Assembly: GCA_963790525.1 (NCBI GenBank)
Contig: CAWBOV010000005.1
Location: forward strand, 124,001 to 188,000
DNA: 64,000 nucleotides
Origin: CAWBOV01 sp963790525
GTDB taxonomy: Bacteria > Actinomycetota > Actinomycetes > Mycobacteriales > Jatrophihabitantaceae
Reading direction: 5' to 3'
The notes beneath the pieces are model-generated. The model searched no databases, was not told the origin of the DNA, and saw only the letters and a list, made by a program, of their open reading frames with translations. Positions within the stretch are counted from its first letter, which is position 1, and every line of letters begins with the position of its first letter. Position numbers and translations under genes: made by a program. This document shows positions 55,940 to 64,000 of this stretch, piece after piece.

Positions 55940-57145
55940 GTGACCACCTCCGGCTACGCCATGCGCCCCGAACTGCAGGACATCGTCGACGAGGCCGCCC
56001 GCCTGCTGGGCGCCCCGACCACGCTCGAGGACCGCGAATTCCACCTCATCGCGTTCGGGACGCAGCGCGCGGACGTCGACCCGGTCCGTCAGGCCTCGAT
56101 CCTGCAGCGCCGCTCGAGCCAGCAGGTGCGGGACTGGTTCGAGCAGTTCGGCATCGCGACCAGCCCGGTGCCCGTCCGCACTCCCGCCGATCCGGCATCG
56201 GGGATCGTCTCGCGGCTGTGCCTGCCGGCCCGCTGGCGGGGCGTGACCTACGGCTACCTGTGGGTGCTCGACGAGACCCGTGCGCTGAGCGACCCCGCTG
56301 TCGTCGCGGCGGCGGATCTGGCCGAGCACGCCGGCGCGTTCCTGGCCCAGCAGAGCCGCCAGCGCGAGCAGGACGCCTTCGCGCTCAACGACCTGCTCTC
56401 CGGGGACGCCGACAGCGTGCGCGACGCGTCCACCCGCCTCGCCGACAGCGGCCTGCTGCGCCGCGGCGAACCCGTGGTGGCGGTCGTCGCAGGTGTGTGG
56501 ACCTCCTCGGCACCCTCCGCGCCGCTGTCGCTGAATCTCTGGCAGCTGCCCCGCGCCATCCTGGCCAGCGCCGCGACCACCAGCACGACGTTGCTGGTCC
56601 CGCTGGCCTCCACCGGCGATCTGACACCGGCCCTCGACGCCGCCGAGCGGACCCTGGCGCTGTATCGCCAGCGCCTGCCGGCGGAGCTGGCCGATTCGCT
56701 CGTCGCGGGCATCGGCGGGGCGCGCGCCGACGCGACGCTGGCGCGCGGTAGCTGGCAGGAGGCGGGGCTGGCCGCGCGGGTGGCCGGCGCGGTCGAGTCG
56801 CTGCGCCCCGTCGCCTGGTGGGACCGGTTGGGGGTGTACCGGCTGCTCGCCGCGGACGCGCAGGTCGATCTCGCCGCGCTCGTCATCGACGAGCCGATCC
56901 GGCGGCTGCTCGACTCCCCCGACACCGATCTCCGGGACACGCTCGCCCGGTACCTGGAGCTGGCCGGGAACGCCGCGCAGACCGCCGCGGCGCTGATGAT
57001 CCATCGGCAGACCCTGTACTACCGCCTCGCCAAGGCCGAACACCTGACCGGGCTGGACCTGCGCTCGGGCCACGACCGGCTGCGGCTGCACCTGGGACTG
57101 ACCCTGGCGCCGCTGCTCGCGGCCCCCGCACCGTCGTCCGGGTGA
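55940..57145 (+). CDS. PucR-family transcriptional regulator (PruC-like)
   Basis: About 401 residues from GTG 55940 (VTTSGYAMRPELQDIVDEAA); ATG 55961 is also possible, and an upstream TTG at 55919 would overlap the palindrome. The C-terminal PucR helix-turn-helix is DLRDTLARYLELAGNAAQTA then AALMIHRQTLYYRLAKAEHL. The N-terminal and middle parts are sensor domains (LLGAPTTLEDREFHLIAFGT). Position divergent from pruB matches mycobacterial PruC, which activates proline catabolism genes; that function is by analogy. Confidence 0.9.
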   Translation: MTTSGYAMRPELQDIVDEAARLLGAPTTLEDREFHLIAFGTQRADVDPVRQASILQRRSSQQVRDWFEQFGIATSPVPVRTPADPASGIVSRLCLPARWRGVTYGYLWVLDETRALSDPAVVAAADLAEHAGAFLAQQSRQREQDAFALNDLLSGDADSVRDASTRLADSGLLRRGEPVVAVVAGVWTSSAPSAPLSLNLWQLPRAILASAATTSTTLLVPLASTGDLTPALDAAERTLALYRQRLPAELADSLVAGIGGARADATLARGSWQEAGLAARVAGAVESLRPVAWWDRLGVYRLLAADAQVDLAALVIDEPIRRLLDSPDTDLRDTLARYLELAGNAAQTAAALMIHRQTLYYRLAKAEHLTGLDLRSGHDRLRLHLGLTLAPLLAAPAPSSG

Positions 57146-57172
57146 GCGGACCTTCCGGGAGGGCATGGCAGG

Positions 57173-57778
57173 ATGCGACCCGTGACCGACGGCGAAGACG
57201 CATTCGACATCCTGGCCAGTGACCACCGCACGATCCTCGACCTCATCGCTGCCGCGACCGCGGCCGAGAGCCCGGAGGACGCGGAGGGACACTGCGAGCA
57301 ACTCGTGATGGCGGTCGTGCGGCACTTCGTCGCCGAGGAGCAGTACCTGCTGCCGCTCGTGCGCGAGCACCTCGACGACGGTGAGTCACACTCCGACGCG
57401 GCCTTCGCCGAGCACGCCTCGGTCGAGCAGGAGCTGCGGCGTCTGGAGGATCTGGAGGACGACCCCGACGAGCGACGCGTCATCCTCGGCGACATCGGCG
57501 CCATGATCGGGGCACACGTCGATCACCAGGAGAGTCAGCTCTTCCCGCTGCTGCGCGAGTCGGTCGCCGCCGACACGCTCACCACCATGGCCGACGAGAT
57601 CCTGGGAGCGGAGGAGCTGGCTCCCACCCGCCCCCGCTCGGTGCGGCCGAGGTCCGCGGCGGTGAACAAGTTCGTCAGCCTGGTCTCCGGTTACGTCGAC
57701 CACGTGCGCGACTCCTACAGCCACCGCGGCGTCGACGAGGACGAGGCCGCCGAGCACACTCGGGGCGCCGACAGCTGA
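57173..57778 (+). CDS. Hemerythrin-like domain protein
   Basis: A 201-residue protein with a four-helix hemerythrin fold. Candidate di-iron ligands are in DILASDHRTILDLIAAAT, VVRHFVAEEQYLLPLV, AFAEHASVEQELRRLEDL and IGAHVDHQESQLFPLL. The C-terminal 60 residues are an unrelated polar tail. Members bind O2 or NO or sense oxidative stress; the role here is unknown. ATG 57173 follows GGGAGG by ten bases; GTG 57182 is an alternative. It is 27 bases after the PucR gene. Confidence 0.87.
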   Translation: MRPVTDGEDAFDILASDHRTILDLIAAATAAESPEDAEGHCEQLVMAVVRHFVAEEQYLLPLVREHLDDGESHSDAAFAEHASVEQELRRLEDLEDDPDERRVILGDIGAMIGAHVDHQESQLFPLLRESVAADTLTTMADEILGAEELAPTRPRSVRPRSAAVNKFVSLVSGYVDHVRDSYSHRGVDEDEAAEHTRGADS

Positions 57779-57788
57779 TCCTGCGAGG

Positions 57789-58832
57789 TCAGTGACCGCG
57801 GCCGCCGACGGGGGTCCGACGCGTCGCCCACAGGAGTCCGCCGCCGCAGAGCACGAGCGCCGCGACAAGTGCGAGCAACCAGCGCACGGACGCTCCGGTG
57901 TCGGGGAGCACGGGATCGGCGCGGGTCGGCGCGGAGCTCGTCGATCTGGTGGGGGTGGGCGTGGGCGATGCGCTCGCCGCCGGAGCTGCGGAGCGAATGG
58001 TGACGGCGTTCTCGCACGAGAGGCTGTCGCAGAGTTCGGCCACGCCGTCGGCACTGGTCGCGTAGAAGAGTGCGGAGGAGGTCGTCTTCACCGAGACCGA
58101 CACCGTGACGACCAGCGCCGCCGAGCTGCCTGCGGCGATCGTTCCGGCGCGCCAGGTGACCGTCCCGTTGTCCGCGACCACGTTCGGCGAGCTGAAGGCG
58201 CTCAACACGGGCTTCTTGGCATCGTTGCTCTGTACCGCGAACCGGACGTGGACGTTCGTGGCGGGATCGGGGCCGGCATTGCGCACCACCAGGCGGATCG
58301 TTGCCCGACCGCCGATCGGGACGACCAGGTGCTTCGGCGTCACAGCCTGGGTGAGTACCGACTTGCTGACGACTCTGACCGACGCTGTCGCAGTGTTGTC
58401 CGCCGGCGTGGGATCCGGGCCGGGGACGGGCGTGATCGTGGCCGAGATCGATGCTGCCGTTCCGACCGGCGTCGCGGTGGCGACCGCGTAGCCGACGTTG
58501 AGCAGGCTCTGCCCAGGGGTCGGGCCGAGATCGCAGGTGTAGACCGGGCCCACGCCGGTGCACGGGATGGGTGTGCCGGCATCGTCGGAGAGCTGCGTGA
58601 CGGTCAGCCCGGTGGACACCGTCACGGTCAGGACGGCGTCCGCCGCCGCACCGGTTGCCGAGAAGGCAGCTGTCGAGCCTCCTCCCCGGGCGACCAGCTG
58701 GGGAGACTCGGAGAACCTCGTCAGGCCGAGATCAGGGGGCGGCACGGCAAGGGCACCACCGGGCAGCGCGAACAGAGCGAGAGATGCAGCCACGGCGACG
58801 GCGAACCCTGATGTGATCTTCTTTCCGCGCAC
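57789..58832 (-). CDS. LPXTG-anchored surface protein with DUF11/CARDB-like repeats
   Basis: A signal peptide (VRGKKITSGFAVAVAASLAL, ending near ALAVPPP) and a C-terminal sortase signal LPDTG followed by a hydrophobic helix and RRTPVGGRGH predict a wall-anchored protein. Two beta-rich repeats resemble DUF11/CARDB domains: SVSTGLTVTQLSDD-type and VVRNAGPDPATNVHVRFAVQ. A Thr/Ser/Pro linker precedes the anchor. I chose GTG 58832 because GGGAGG lies six bases upstream; TTG 58850 is a poorer start. No sortase gene is in the window. Confidence 0.85.
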   Translation of the reverse strand: MRGKKITSGFAVAVAASLALFALPGGALAVPPPDLGLTRFSESPQLVARGGGSTAAFSATGAAADAVLTVTVSTGLTVTQLSDDAGTPIPCTGVGPVYTCDLGPTPGQSLLNVGYAVATATPVGTAASISATITPVPGPDPTPADNTATASVRVVSKSVLTQAVTPKHLVVPIGGRATIRLVVRNAGPDPATNVHVRFAVQSNDAKKPVLSAFSSPNVVADNGTVTWRAGTIAAGSSAALVVTVSVSVKTTSSALFYATSADGVAELCDSLSCENAVTIRSAAPAASASPTPTPTRSTSSAPTRADPVLPDTGASVRWLLALVAALVLCGGGLLWATRRTPVGGRGH

Positions 58833-58964
58833 GCAGTGCCTCCCGGCCAAAGATTCGATAACGTCCCGAAAGTTAGCATCTACGCGAGCTTGCTGATCAC
58901 CGCCTTTCGCTCACCGGGTCCGATCTCGCCGATTCCGATGACCCGATGGGCCTCGTCGCCGCCA

Positions 58965-59402
58965 CTAGCTGAGGCAGAGTTCGTTGCCTTCGGGGTCGGC
59001 GATGGTCACCCAGGTATGAGGGCCCTGCCGGCCGCGGTGAAGAAAGGTCGCGCCCACCGCCACCAGTCGCGCCACCTCGGCTTCGACGTGCTCGGCGCCG
59101 ACATCGACGTCCAGATGGACGCGGTTCTTGACCGTCTTGGGCTCGGGGACCAGTTGGAAGAGGATGCGTCTGCCACGCCCCGAACCGCCGGCATCGGCGG
59201 TGGTGATGGCGGCCCCTTCGCGCCAGACGAGAACGCCGCGGTGGGTGGCGGTGTCCGCCTCCGACGCGTAGCCCTCGGCGATCATGCGTCGGATGAAGGC
59301 TTCGTCGGAGGGCTCCACCTCCCAGCCCAGCGCAGCCGCCCACCAGTCGGCGAGGACATGAGGAGCCACACAGTCGATCGTCACCTGGAAGTCGTAGGCC
59401 AT
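58965..59402 (-). CDS. VOC (glyoxalase/dioxygenase superfamily) protein
   Basis: A 145-residue single VOC domain pair: FQVTIDCVAPHVLADWWAAA and LGWEVEP at the start, VKNRVHLDVDVGAEHVEAEV in the middle, and WVTIADPEGNELCLS at the end. This is the glyoxalase-like group (Glyoxalase_6) frequent in Actinobacteria. Metal ligands and substrate are not predictable. ATG 59402. Confidence 0.88.
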   Translation of the reverse strand: MAYDFQVTIDCVAPHVLADWWAAALGWEVEPSDEAFIRRMIAEGYASEADTATHRGVLVWREGAAITTADAGGSGRGRRILFQLVPEPKTVKNRVHLDVDVGAEHVEAEVARLVAVGATFLHRGRQGPHTWVTIADPEGNELCLS

Positions 59403-59433
59403 GGCGCATCGTAGAACGGCCCACCGACACGGT

Positions 59434-59475
59434 TCAGGTGTCAGGTGTCAGGTGTTCGGGTGCCAGGTGTCAGGT
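59434..59475. repeat. 7-bp repeats at the alpha/beta hydrolase stop
   Basis: TCAGGTG occurs three times in tandem at 59434-59454 and again as TCAGGTG at 59470, where its TCA is the hydrolase stop codon on the minus strand. An interrupted unit (GCCAGGTG) lies between. Confidence 0.85.
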
Positions 59476-60492
59476 GGCGCTGCGCTCGCTCGCGGCGTGG
59501 ATCCGGTCGTTCGCCACGATCGCCCGCCAGCCCGGAATGACGACGTCGGGGGTGACCCGTCCACGACGGAGGAGGTCGCGCCACTGCTCCACGCTCCAGT
59601 CCGCCGGCTCGGTCGTCGCGAAGAAGTCCTCCACCACCGCGACGAACCGTTCGGGTTCGGTGTGGAACGGGAAGTGCCCGGCCCCGGAGAAGATCTCCAA
59701 CCGGCTGCCCGGCATGGCGGCGTGCGCCTGATGGGCGTGCCGAACGGGTAGCACGCTGTCGCGCTGGCCCCAGATCAGCAGCGTCGGCATCCCCCTCGCG
59801 AGGTAGCACCGGTCCAGCATCGTCACGACCTGGCCGCGCCAGTCCACCACCGCGCGCAGGGTCCGGATGAACGCCGACCGCGCCGTGGCATCGGGCAGGG
59901 CGTCCACGAGCCGCATCAGGTCCGCGGCGTCCCGGCCGAGGCCGGTGTCCAGGCTCTTGAGCAACGCCAGGCCGAGACGGGTCTGCAGGCGCACGGTCGG
60001 CAGCCGCAGCGCGGAGAGCATCAGGTCCGCGCCCGGCAGCGAGACCGCGCGCAGTACCGGGCTGACGGCCCTGCCCACCCCACCGGTGCTCACCAGGACG
60101 AGCCGTTCGGTCCGCTCGGGGAACTGGTAGGCGAACTGCATCGCCACGCCACCGCCGAAGGAATGGCCGACCAGCGACACCCTGTCGATGCCCAGGACCC
60201 CGAGCAGGTCCCTCATCCCGTTGGCATAGGCCGCCACCGAGTAGTCCGCACGCGGCTTCGCGGACTGGCCGTGCCCGAGGAGGTCGGGAGCGATCACCAG
60301 GTGGTCCTTCGCCAGGGACCTCATGACGTCGATCCAGGTGTCGGACCTGTCCCCGATGCCGTGGATCAACAGCACCGGAGGCCCGTCGCCGGCGATCCGG
60401 AAGACGCGCTTGTAGCCGTGGATGAACCGCGAGTGGACCTCGATCTCGCCCACCGTTCGCAGCGAATTCCGCCGGCGTCGTCCGGTGGACAT
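59470..60492 (-). CDS. Alpha/beta hydrolase
   Basis: A 340-residue hydrolase with the oxyanion region VLLIHGIGDRSDTWIDVM, the nucleophile elbow SLVGHSFGGGVAMQFAY, the acid in GQRDSVLPVRHA and the catalytic His in GAGHFPFHTEP. I start at ATG 60492 because GAGGGG lies six bases upstream; TTG 60513 and ATG 60498 are alternatives. It resembles the meta-cleavage product/peroxidase-like hydrolase group, but the substrate is unknown. Confidence 0.88.
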   Translation of the reverse strand: MSTGRRRRNSLRTVGEIEVHSRFIHGYKRVFRIAGDGPPVLLIHGIGDRSDTWIDVMRSLAKDHLVIAPDLLGHGQSAKPRADYSVAAYANGMRDLLGVLGIDRVSLVGHSFGGGVAMQFAYQFPERTERLVLVSTGGVGRAVSPVLRAVSLPGADLMLSALRLPTVRLQTRLGLALLKSLDTGLGRDAADLMRLVDALPDATARSAFIRTLRAVVDWRGQVVTMLDRCYLARGMPTLLIWGQRDSVLPVRHAHQAHAAMPGSRLEIFSGAGHFPFHTEPERFVAVVEDFFATTEPADWSVEQWRDLLRRGRVTPDVVIPGWRAIVANDRIHAASERSAT

Positions 60493-60575
60493 CGTCATCC
60501 CCTCAGCAGCCAAGCCGTCAGACTAGATCCGCCCGCGCCCGCGTAGGTTTCACCGACGTTGCGAAATCCGGAGGG

Positions 60576-62309
60576 CTACATCTGCTCCGGGGCGGTCACG
60601 CCCAGCAGCCCGAGCCCCCGCTCGAGAACCAGCAGGGTCGCCGCGGTCAGGCCCAGCCGTGATTCCCGGACGGATTCCGACGCCGCCTTCAGCACCGGGC
60701 ACTGCTCGTAGAAGGACGTGAACGCCTGGGCGAGCTCGAACAGGTAGGCACACAGCCGATGCGGCTCCAGCGCGTCGCCGACCTGGGCGACAGCGGGCCC
60801 GAACCCGATCACGGCCAGCGCCAGGGCGCGCTCGCTCGGTTCGACGATCTCGATCGGCCCCGTCGCCGCGTGCGGATCGAGCCCGGCGCGCCGGAAGATG
60901 GACCGGATCCGGGCGACCGCGTACTGCAGGTACGGCCCCGTGTTTCCCGACAGCGACAGCATCCGGTCGAAGTCGAAGACGTACTCGCTGTCATGGGACA
61001 CGGACAGGTCCGCGTACTTCACCGCACCGATCCCGACCGCCCGCGCGATCCCGGCCCGCTCCTGCGCCGGCAGATCCGGCCGGGCCTGCTCCACCACGTC
61101 GCCGGCGCGGGCCACGGCCTCCTCGAGCAGGGCCATCAGCCGCACCGGCGTGCCACTGCGCGACTTGAGGATCTTCCCGTCGGGACCCAGGACGTTGCCG
61201 ATCTGGACGTGGATCGCCCCGACGCTGTCGGGCAGCCACCCGGCCTCGCGCGCCGTCGCGAAGACCATCTGCAGGTGCAGGTGCTGCGGTGCGCCGACCA
61301 CGTACAGGATCCGGTCGGCGGCCAGCGCATCCACGCGGTAGCGGATCGTGGCCAGATCGGTGGTGGCGTAGCCGTAGCCGCCGTCGCTCTTGCGGATGAT
61401 CAACGGCAGCGGCGTGCCGTCGCGCCCGGTGAACCCCGCGGGGAACACGCAGAGCGCGCCGTCGCTGACGACGGCGAGGCCACGCGCCTCCAACTCGTCG
61501 CAGATGCCCGCCAGCTGATCGTTGTAGGTGCTCTCCCCGGCCAGGTCGGCGTCGGTCAGCGTGACGTCGAGCAGCCCGTAGATCCGGTTGAAGTACCGCT
61601 TCGAGAGGCTGAACAGCTCCTCCCACAGGCGGCGCGTCTCCGCGTCACCCGCCTGGAGCGCGACCACCCGCGAGCGGGCCCGGTCGGCGAAGGACGGCGA
61701 CGAGTCGAACTCCGCCCGCGCCGCCCGGTAGAACGCGTTCGGATCGCTCTCGAGCAGCGCAGCCTCGGCAGTGCCCTCCCCCACGTCCAGCAGGTGCTCG
61801 ATCAGCATCCCGAACGGCGTGCCCCAGTCGCCGACATGGTTCTGCCGGATCACGTCATGGCCGAGCAGCTCCAGGGTCCGCGCGAGGCAGTCCCCGACGA
61901 CCGTCGTGCGCAGATGGCCGACGTGCATCTCCTTCGCCACGTTCGGCGCCGAGTAGTCGATGGGGATCCGCTGCCGCGCCTGCACCGGCACGCCCAGGCG
62001 AGGGTCGGCCAGGACGGCGGCGGCCTCGGCAGCGATCCACTCGGGGCGCAGTGTCAGGTTGACGAACCCCGGGCCGCTGATCTCGACGCCGGAGCAGATC
62101 TCGGCGACGTCGAGGTGCTCGACGAAGGATGCGGCCACCTCGCGCGGCGGGCGCCCCACCCGCTTCGCCAGCCCCAGCGCGGCGTTGACCTGCACGTCGG
62201 CGAACTGGGACGCCCGGATCACCGGGTCGGCGGACGCGAACTCGGGTCCCAGGGCAGCGGCGAACGCCGCGTGCAGCCGGGGCGTGAGGACCTCCGACGC
62301 GCGGCTCAC
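60576..62309 (-). CDS. argS: Arginyl-tRNA synthetase
   Basis: A class I aminoacyl-tRNA synthetase. The N-terminal additional domain (VIRASQFADVQVNAALGLAK) is followed by the HIGH-type motif VAKEMHVGHLRTTVVGDCLA, the active-site blocks QNHVGDWGTPFGMLIEHLLD and RKSDGGYGYATTDLATIRYR, and the KMSK-equivalent GKILKSRSGTPV. The C-terminal DALR domain ends at the TAC-ATC border near 60576. 577 residues, normal, no frameshift. It is 30 bases from hemB on the same strand. Confidence 0.95.
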   Translation of the reverse strand: MSRASEVLTPRLHAAFAAALGPEFASADPVIRASQFADVQVNAALGLAKRVGRPPREVAASFVEHLDVAEICSGVEISGPGFVNLTLRPEWIAAEAAAVLADPRLGVPVQARQRIPIDYSAPNVAKEMHVGHLRTTVVGDCLARTLELLGHDVIRQNHVGDWGTPFGMLIEHLLDVGEGTAEAALLESDPNAFYRAARAEFDSSPSFADRARSRVVALQAGDAETRRLWEELFSLSKRYFNRIYGLLDVTLTDADLAGESTYNDQLAGICDELEARGLAVVSDGALCVFPAGFTGRDGTPLPLIIRKSDGGYGYATTDLATIRYRVDALAADRILYVVGAPQHLHLQMVFATAREAGWLPDSVGAIHVQIGNVLGPDGKILKSRSGTPVRLMALLEEAVARAGDVVEQARPDLPAQERAGIARAVGIGAVKYADLSVSHDSEYVFDFDRMLSLSGNTGPYLQYAVARIRSIFRRAGLDPHAATGPIEIVEPSERALALAVIGFGPAVAQVGDALEPHRLCAYLFELAQAFTSFYEQCPVLKAASESVRESRLGLTAATLLVLERGLGLLGVTAPEQM

Positions 62310-62318
62310 GAGGCCGCG

Positions 62319-62358
62319 GTCATTCGGCCGACCGTCCCGTCATTCGGCCAGCCACCCG
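62319..62358. repeat. 20-bp imperfect duplication over the hemB stop
   Basis: GTCATTCGGCCGACC (62319-62333) and GTCATTCGGCCAGCC (62339-62353) are copies 20 bases apart. The second contains the hemB stop (TCA at 62340-62342); the first repeats it downstream. Confidence 0.85.
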
Positions 62359-63341
62359 GCGACCTCGGTGGCCCAGTACGTCAGGATCACCGACGCGCCG
62401 GCCCGGCGGATCGAGGTGAGCGTCTCCATGATCACCCGGCGCCGGTCCAGCCACCCGCGCTCCACCGCCGCCTCCACCATCGCGTACTCGCCGCTGATCT
62501 GGTACGCCGCCACCGGGACCGGTGACGCGTCGGCGACGGCGCGCAGGATGTCGAGATACGGCAGCGCGGGCTTGACCATCACCAGGTCGGCTCCCTCGGC
62601 GACGTCCAGCGCGACCTCGAGCAGCGCCTCGTCGACGCTGCGCGCGCCGTCCTGCTGGTAGGTCATCCGGTCGCCGGTGAGCGAGGAGCCGACGGCCTCG
62701 CGGAACGGACCGTAGAACCCCGACGTGTACTTGGGGGCGTAGCCCAGGATGCCGACGTCGACGTGCCCGGCCGCGTCCAGCGCCGCGCGGACGACACCGA
62801 CCTGGCCGTCCATCATCCCGCTGGTGCCGAGCAGGTGGGCGCCGGCCTCGGCCTGGGCCAGCCCCATCGAGGCGTAGCGCAGCAGGGTCGCGTCGTTGTC
62901 CACGCTGCCGTCCGCGGCGAGCACGCCGCAGTGGCCGTGATCGGTGAACTCGTCCAGGCACAGATCGGACATCAGGACGACGGAATCCCCGAGCTCAGCC
63001 GACAGGCGGCGCAGCGCCACGTTCAGGATGCCCTCGGGGTCATCGGCACCGGACCCGCGCGCGTCCTTCGCCACCGGCACCCCGAAGATCATCAGCCCGC
63101 CGACCCCCGCCTCGGTGGCCTCCGCGGCCGCCTTCGTGAGGGAGTCGAGCGTGTGCTGGACGACGCCGGGCATCGACGAGATCGCGACCGGCTCCGAGAT
63201 GCCCTCGCGCACGAACATCGGCAGCACGAGGTCCGACGGCGCCAGGCGCACATCGGTGACCAGCCGGCGCAGCGCCGCGTTGGCGCGCAACCGACGCGGC
63301 CGCGAGACCGGGAAACCAGGGGTGGGCGGCAGTGAACTCAC
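62340..63341 (-). CDS. hemB: Delta-aminolevulinic acid dehydratase (porphobilinogen synthase)
   Basis: Condenses two 5-aminolevulinate molecules to porphobilinogen in heme synthesis. I chose GTG 63341 (VSSLPPTPGFPVSRPRRLRA); the longer frame upstream is not conserved. Active-site blocks are LPMFVREGISEPVAISSMPG, VVLMSDLCLDEFTDHGHCGV (metal-binding region), ILGYAPKYTSGFYGPFREAV with the catalytic Lys, and GADLVMVKPALPYLDILRAV with the Schiff-base Lys. 333 residues, normal. It complements hemL at 50935. Confidence 0.95.
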   Translation of the reverse strand: MSSLPPTPGFPVSRPRRLRANAALRRLVTDVRLAPSDLVLPMFVREGISEPVAISSMPGVVQHTLDSLTKAAAEATEAGVGGLMIFGVPVAKDARGSGADDPEGILNVALRRLSAELGDSVVLMSDLCLDEFTDHGHCGVLAADGSVDNDATLLRYASMGLAQAEAGAHLLGTSGMMDGQVGVVRAALDAAGHVDVGILGYAPKYTSGFYGPFREAVGSSLTGDRMTYQQDGARSVDEALLEVALDVAEGADLVMVKPALPYLDILRAVADASPVPVAAYQISGEYAMVEAAVERGWLDRRRVIMETLTSIRRAGASVILTYWATEVAGWLAE

Positions 63342-63406
63342 CCCGAAGACGCTACGCCGACCGGCTATGTTGAGACCAACTTGCGTAAGTCTCGACGAGG
63401 AGCGAC

Positions 63407-64000
63407 ATGGACGACCTGCTGCTGGACCGCGCCGACCGGGTACTGACCCTGACACTGAACCGCCCACAGGCACGGAACTCGCTGAACACCGACCTCATCG
63501 CCGCGCTGGTGGAGGCGCTGACCGCCGCCGACAGCGACCCCGGCGTCGACGTGCTCGTGCTGACCGGTGCCGACCCGGTCTTCTGCGCCGGCCTGGACCT
63601 GCGCGAACTCGAACCGGGCGGGTCGATGGACATCAGCGCGCTGACCCACCTCGGCAATCCCTGGCCGACCCTGTCCAAGCCGCTCATCGGCGCGATCAAC
63701 GGTGCCGCCGTCACCGGCGGGCTGGAGCTGGCGCTGCGCTGCGACATCCTCATCGCCAGCGAGCGCGCCCGCTTCGGCGACAGCCACGCCCGCCTGGGGA
63801 TCATGCCGTTCTGGGGCCTGACGGCCGCCCTCCCGGCGCAGGTCGGCCTGCGCGAGGCGCTCGTGATGAGCCTGAGCGGCAACTTCATGTCCGCCGAGCG
63901 CGCCCACCAGCTCGGCCTGGTCGCCGAGGTCACCGCCCACGCCGACGTCCTGCCCCGCGCGCAGCACCTCGCCGCCGACATCGCCTCCAGCGACCAGGCG
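63407..64000 (+). CDS. Enoyl-CoA hydratase/isomerase family protein (3' part beyond window)
   Basis: ATG 63407, with GAGGAG six bases upstream, opens MDDLLLDRADRVLTLTLNRP and runs off the right edge after 198 codons. Crotonase motifs are NRPQARNSLNTDLIAALVEA, GADPVFCAGLDLRELEPG (oxyanion loop), AINGAAVTGGLELALRCDIL and FGDSHARLGIMPFWGLTAAL. The Pro-Phe-Trp in place of the usual catalytic Glu region suggests a non-canonical member. It is divergent from hemB. Confidence 0.9.
   Translation, partial: MDDLLLDRADRVLTLTLNRPQARNSLNTDLIAALVEALTAADSDPGVDVLVLTGADPVFCAGLDLRELEPGGSMDISALTHLGNPWPTLSKPLIGAINGAAVTGGLELALRCDILIASERARFGDSHARLGIMPFWGLTAALPAQVGLREALVMSLSGNFMSAERAHQLGLVAEVTAHADVLPRAQHLAADIASSDQA

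Overview
The window is about 72 percent GC, codes densely on both strands and has strongly GC-biased third codon positions. Its gene orders are the classic actinobacterial ones (folK-folB-folP-folE-ftsH-hpt-tilS-metalloprotease-dacB/ppa, and hemL-phosphatase-TlpA-ccdA-resB-ccsB), known for example from Mycobacterium tuberculosis. Menaquinone is made by the futalosine route instead of the classical men route, as in Streptomyces and Acidothermus. I therefore place it in the Actinomycetota, probably near the Frankiales/Geodermatophilales/Jatrophihabitans group; the genus cannot be read from the sequence. No rRNA, tRNA, insertion sequence, integrase or CRISPR array was seen. If the frameshifted genes are counted as genes, no stretch over about 300 bases lacks one.

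Layout. 1-10.2 kb (minus): folate operon, FtsH protease, purine salvage (hpt), tRNA-Ile lysidine synthase, a zinc metalloprotease and PBP4, then ppa on plus. 10.8-14.4 kb (minus): a possible small operon of a Pro-rich ORF, an acidic Asp-Gly-Gly-Ala repeat peptide, a JmjC/cupin-4 hydroxylase and a sucrase/ferredoxin-like [2Fe-2S] protein, behind menG. 14.4-22.8 kb: transporter, lipoprotein, DJ-1, SRPBCC, mqnC, 5'-nucleotidase, lipase and L,D-transpeptidase. 22.9-30.3 kb: mqnA, NDH-2, an inositol-monophosphatase-like gene, an MFS pump with its TetR regulator, small membrane proteins and mqnE. 30.4-33.4 kb: PaiB, an Lrp regulator, a ferritin with a DtxR/IdeR iron box and a Cys-rich miniprotein, and ubiX. 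33.4-40.8 kb: class A PBP and a 4-base-overlap operon glpK/G3P dehydrogenase/FAD protein/mqnP. 40.8-45 kb: a KimA-like permease fused to an OB fold, then ubiD. 45-52.7 kb: cytochrome c maturation system II and hemL. 52.8-57.8 kb: proline catabolism with its PucR regulator. 57.8-64 kb: an LPXTG protein, VOC, alpha/beta hydrolase, argS, hemB and an enoyl-CoA hydratase cut by the window edge.

How it fits together. The central theme is the menaquinone respiratory chain. MqnA, MqnC, MqnE, MqnP, UbiD- and UbiX-type decarboxylase proteins and MenG make the quinone. NDH-2, a quinone-linked glycerol-3-phosphate dehydrogenase and proline dehydrogenase would feed electrons into it. HemL/HemB and the Ccs system supply heme and cytochrome c. 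MqnB and MqnD are not in the window.

Two sequence-level patterns stand out. First, many conserved and partly essential genes (folE, ftsH, hpt, tilS, mqnA, ndh, glpK, pruA, ubiD and others) are broken by one-base indels that cluster in patches, while neighbouring genes are clean. This looks like uncorrected sequencing error rather than decay. Second, at nine or more loci a short tandem repeat (7-27 bp unit) straddles the stop codon of a gene, so the stop and last codons are duplicated downstream. I did not recognise this as a described element.
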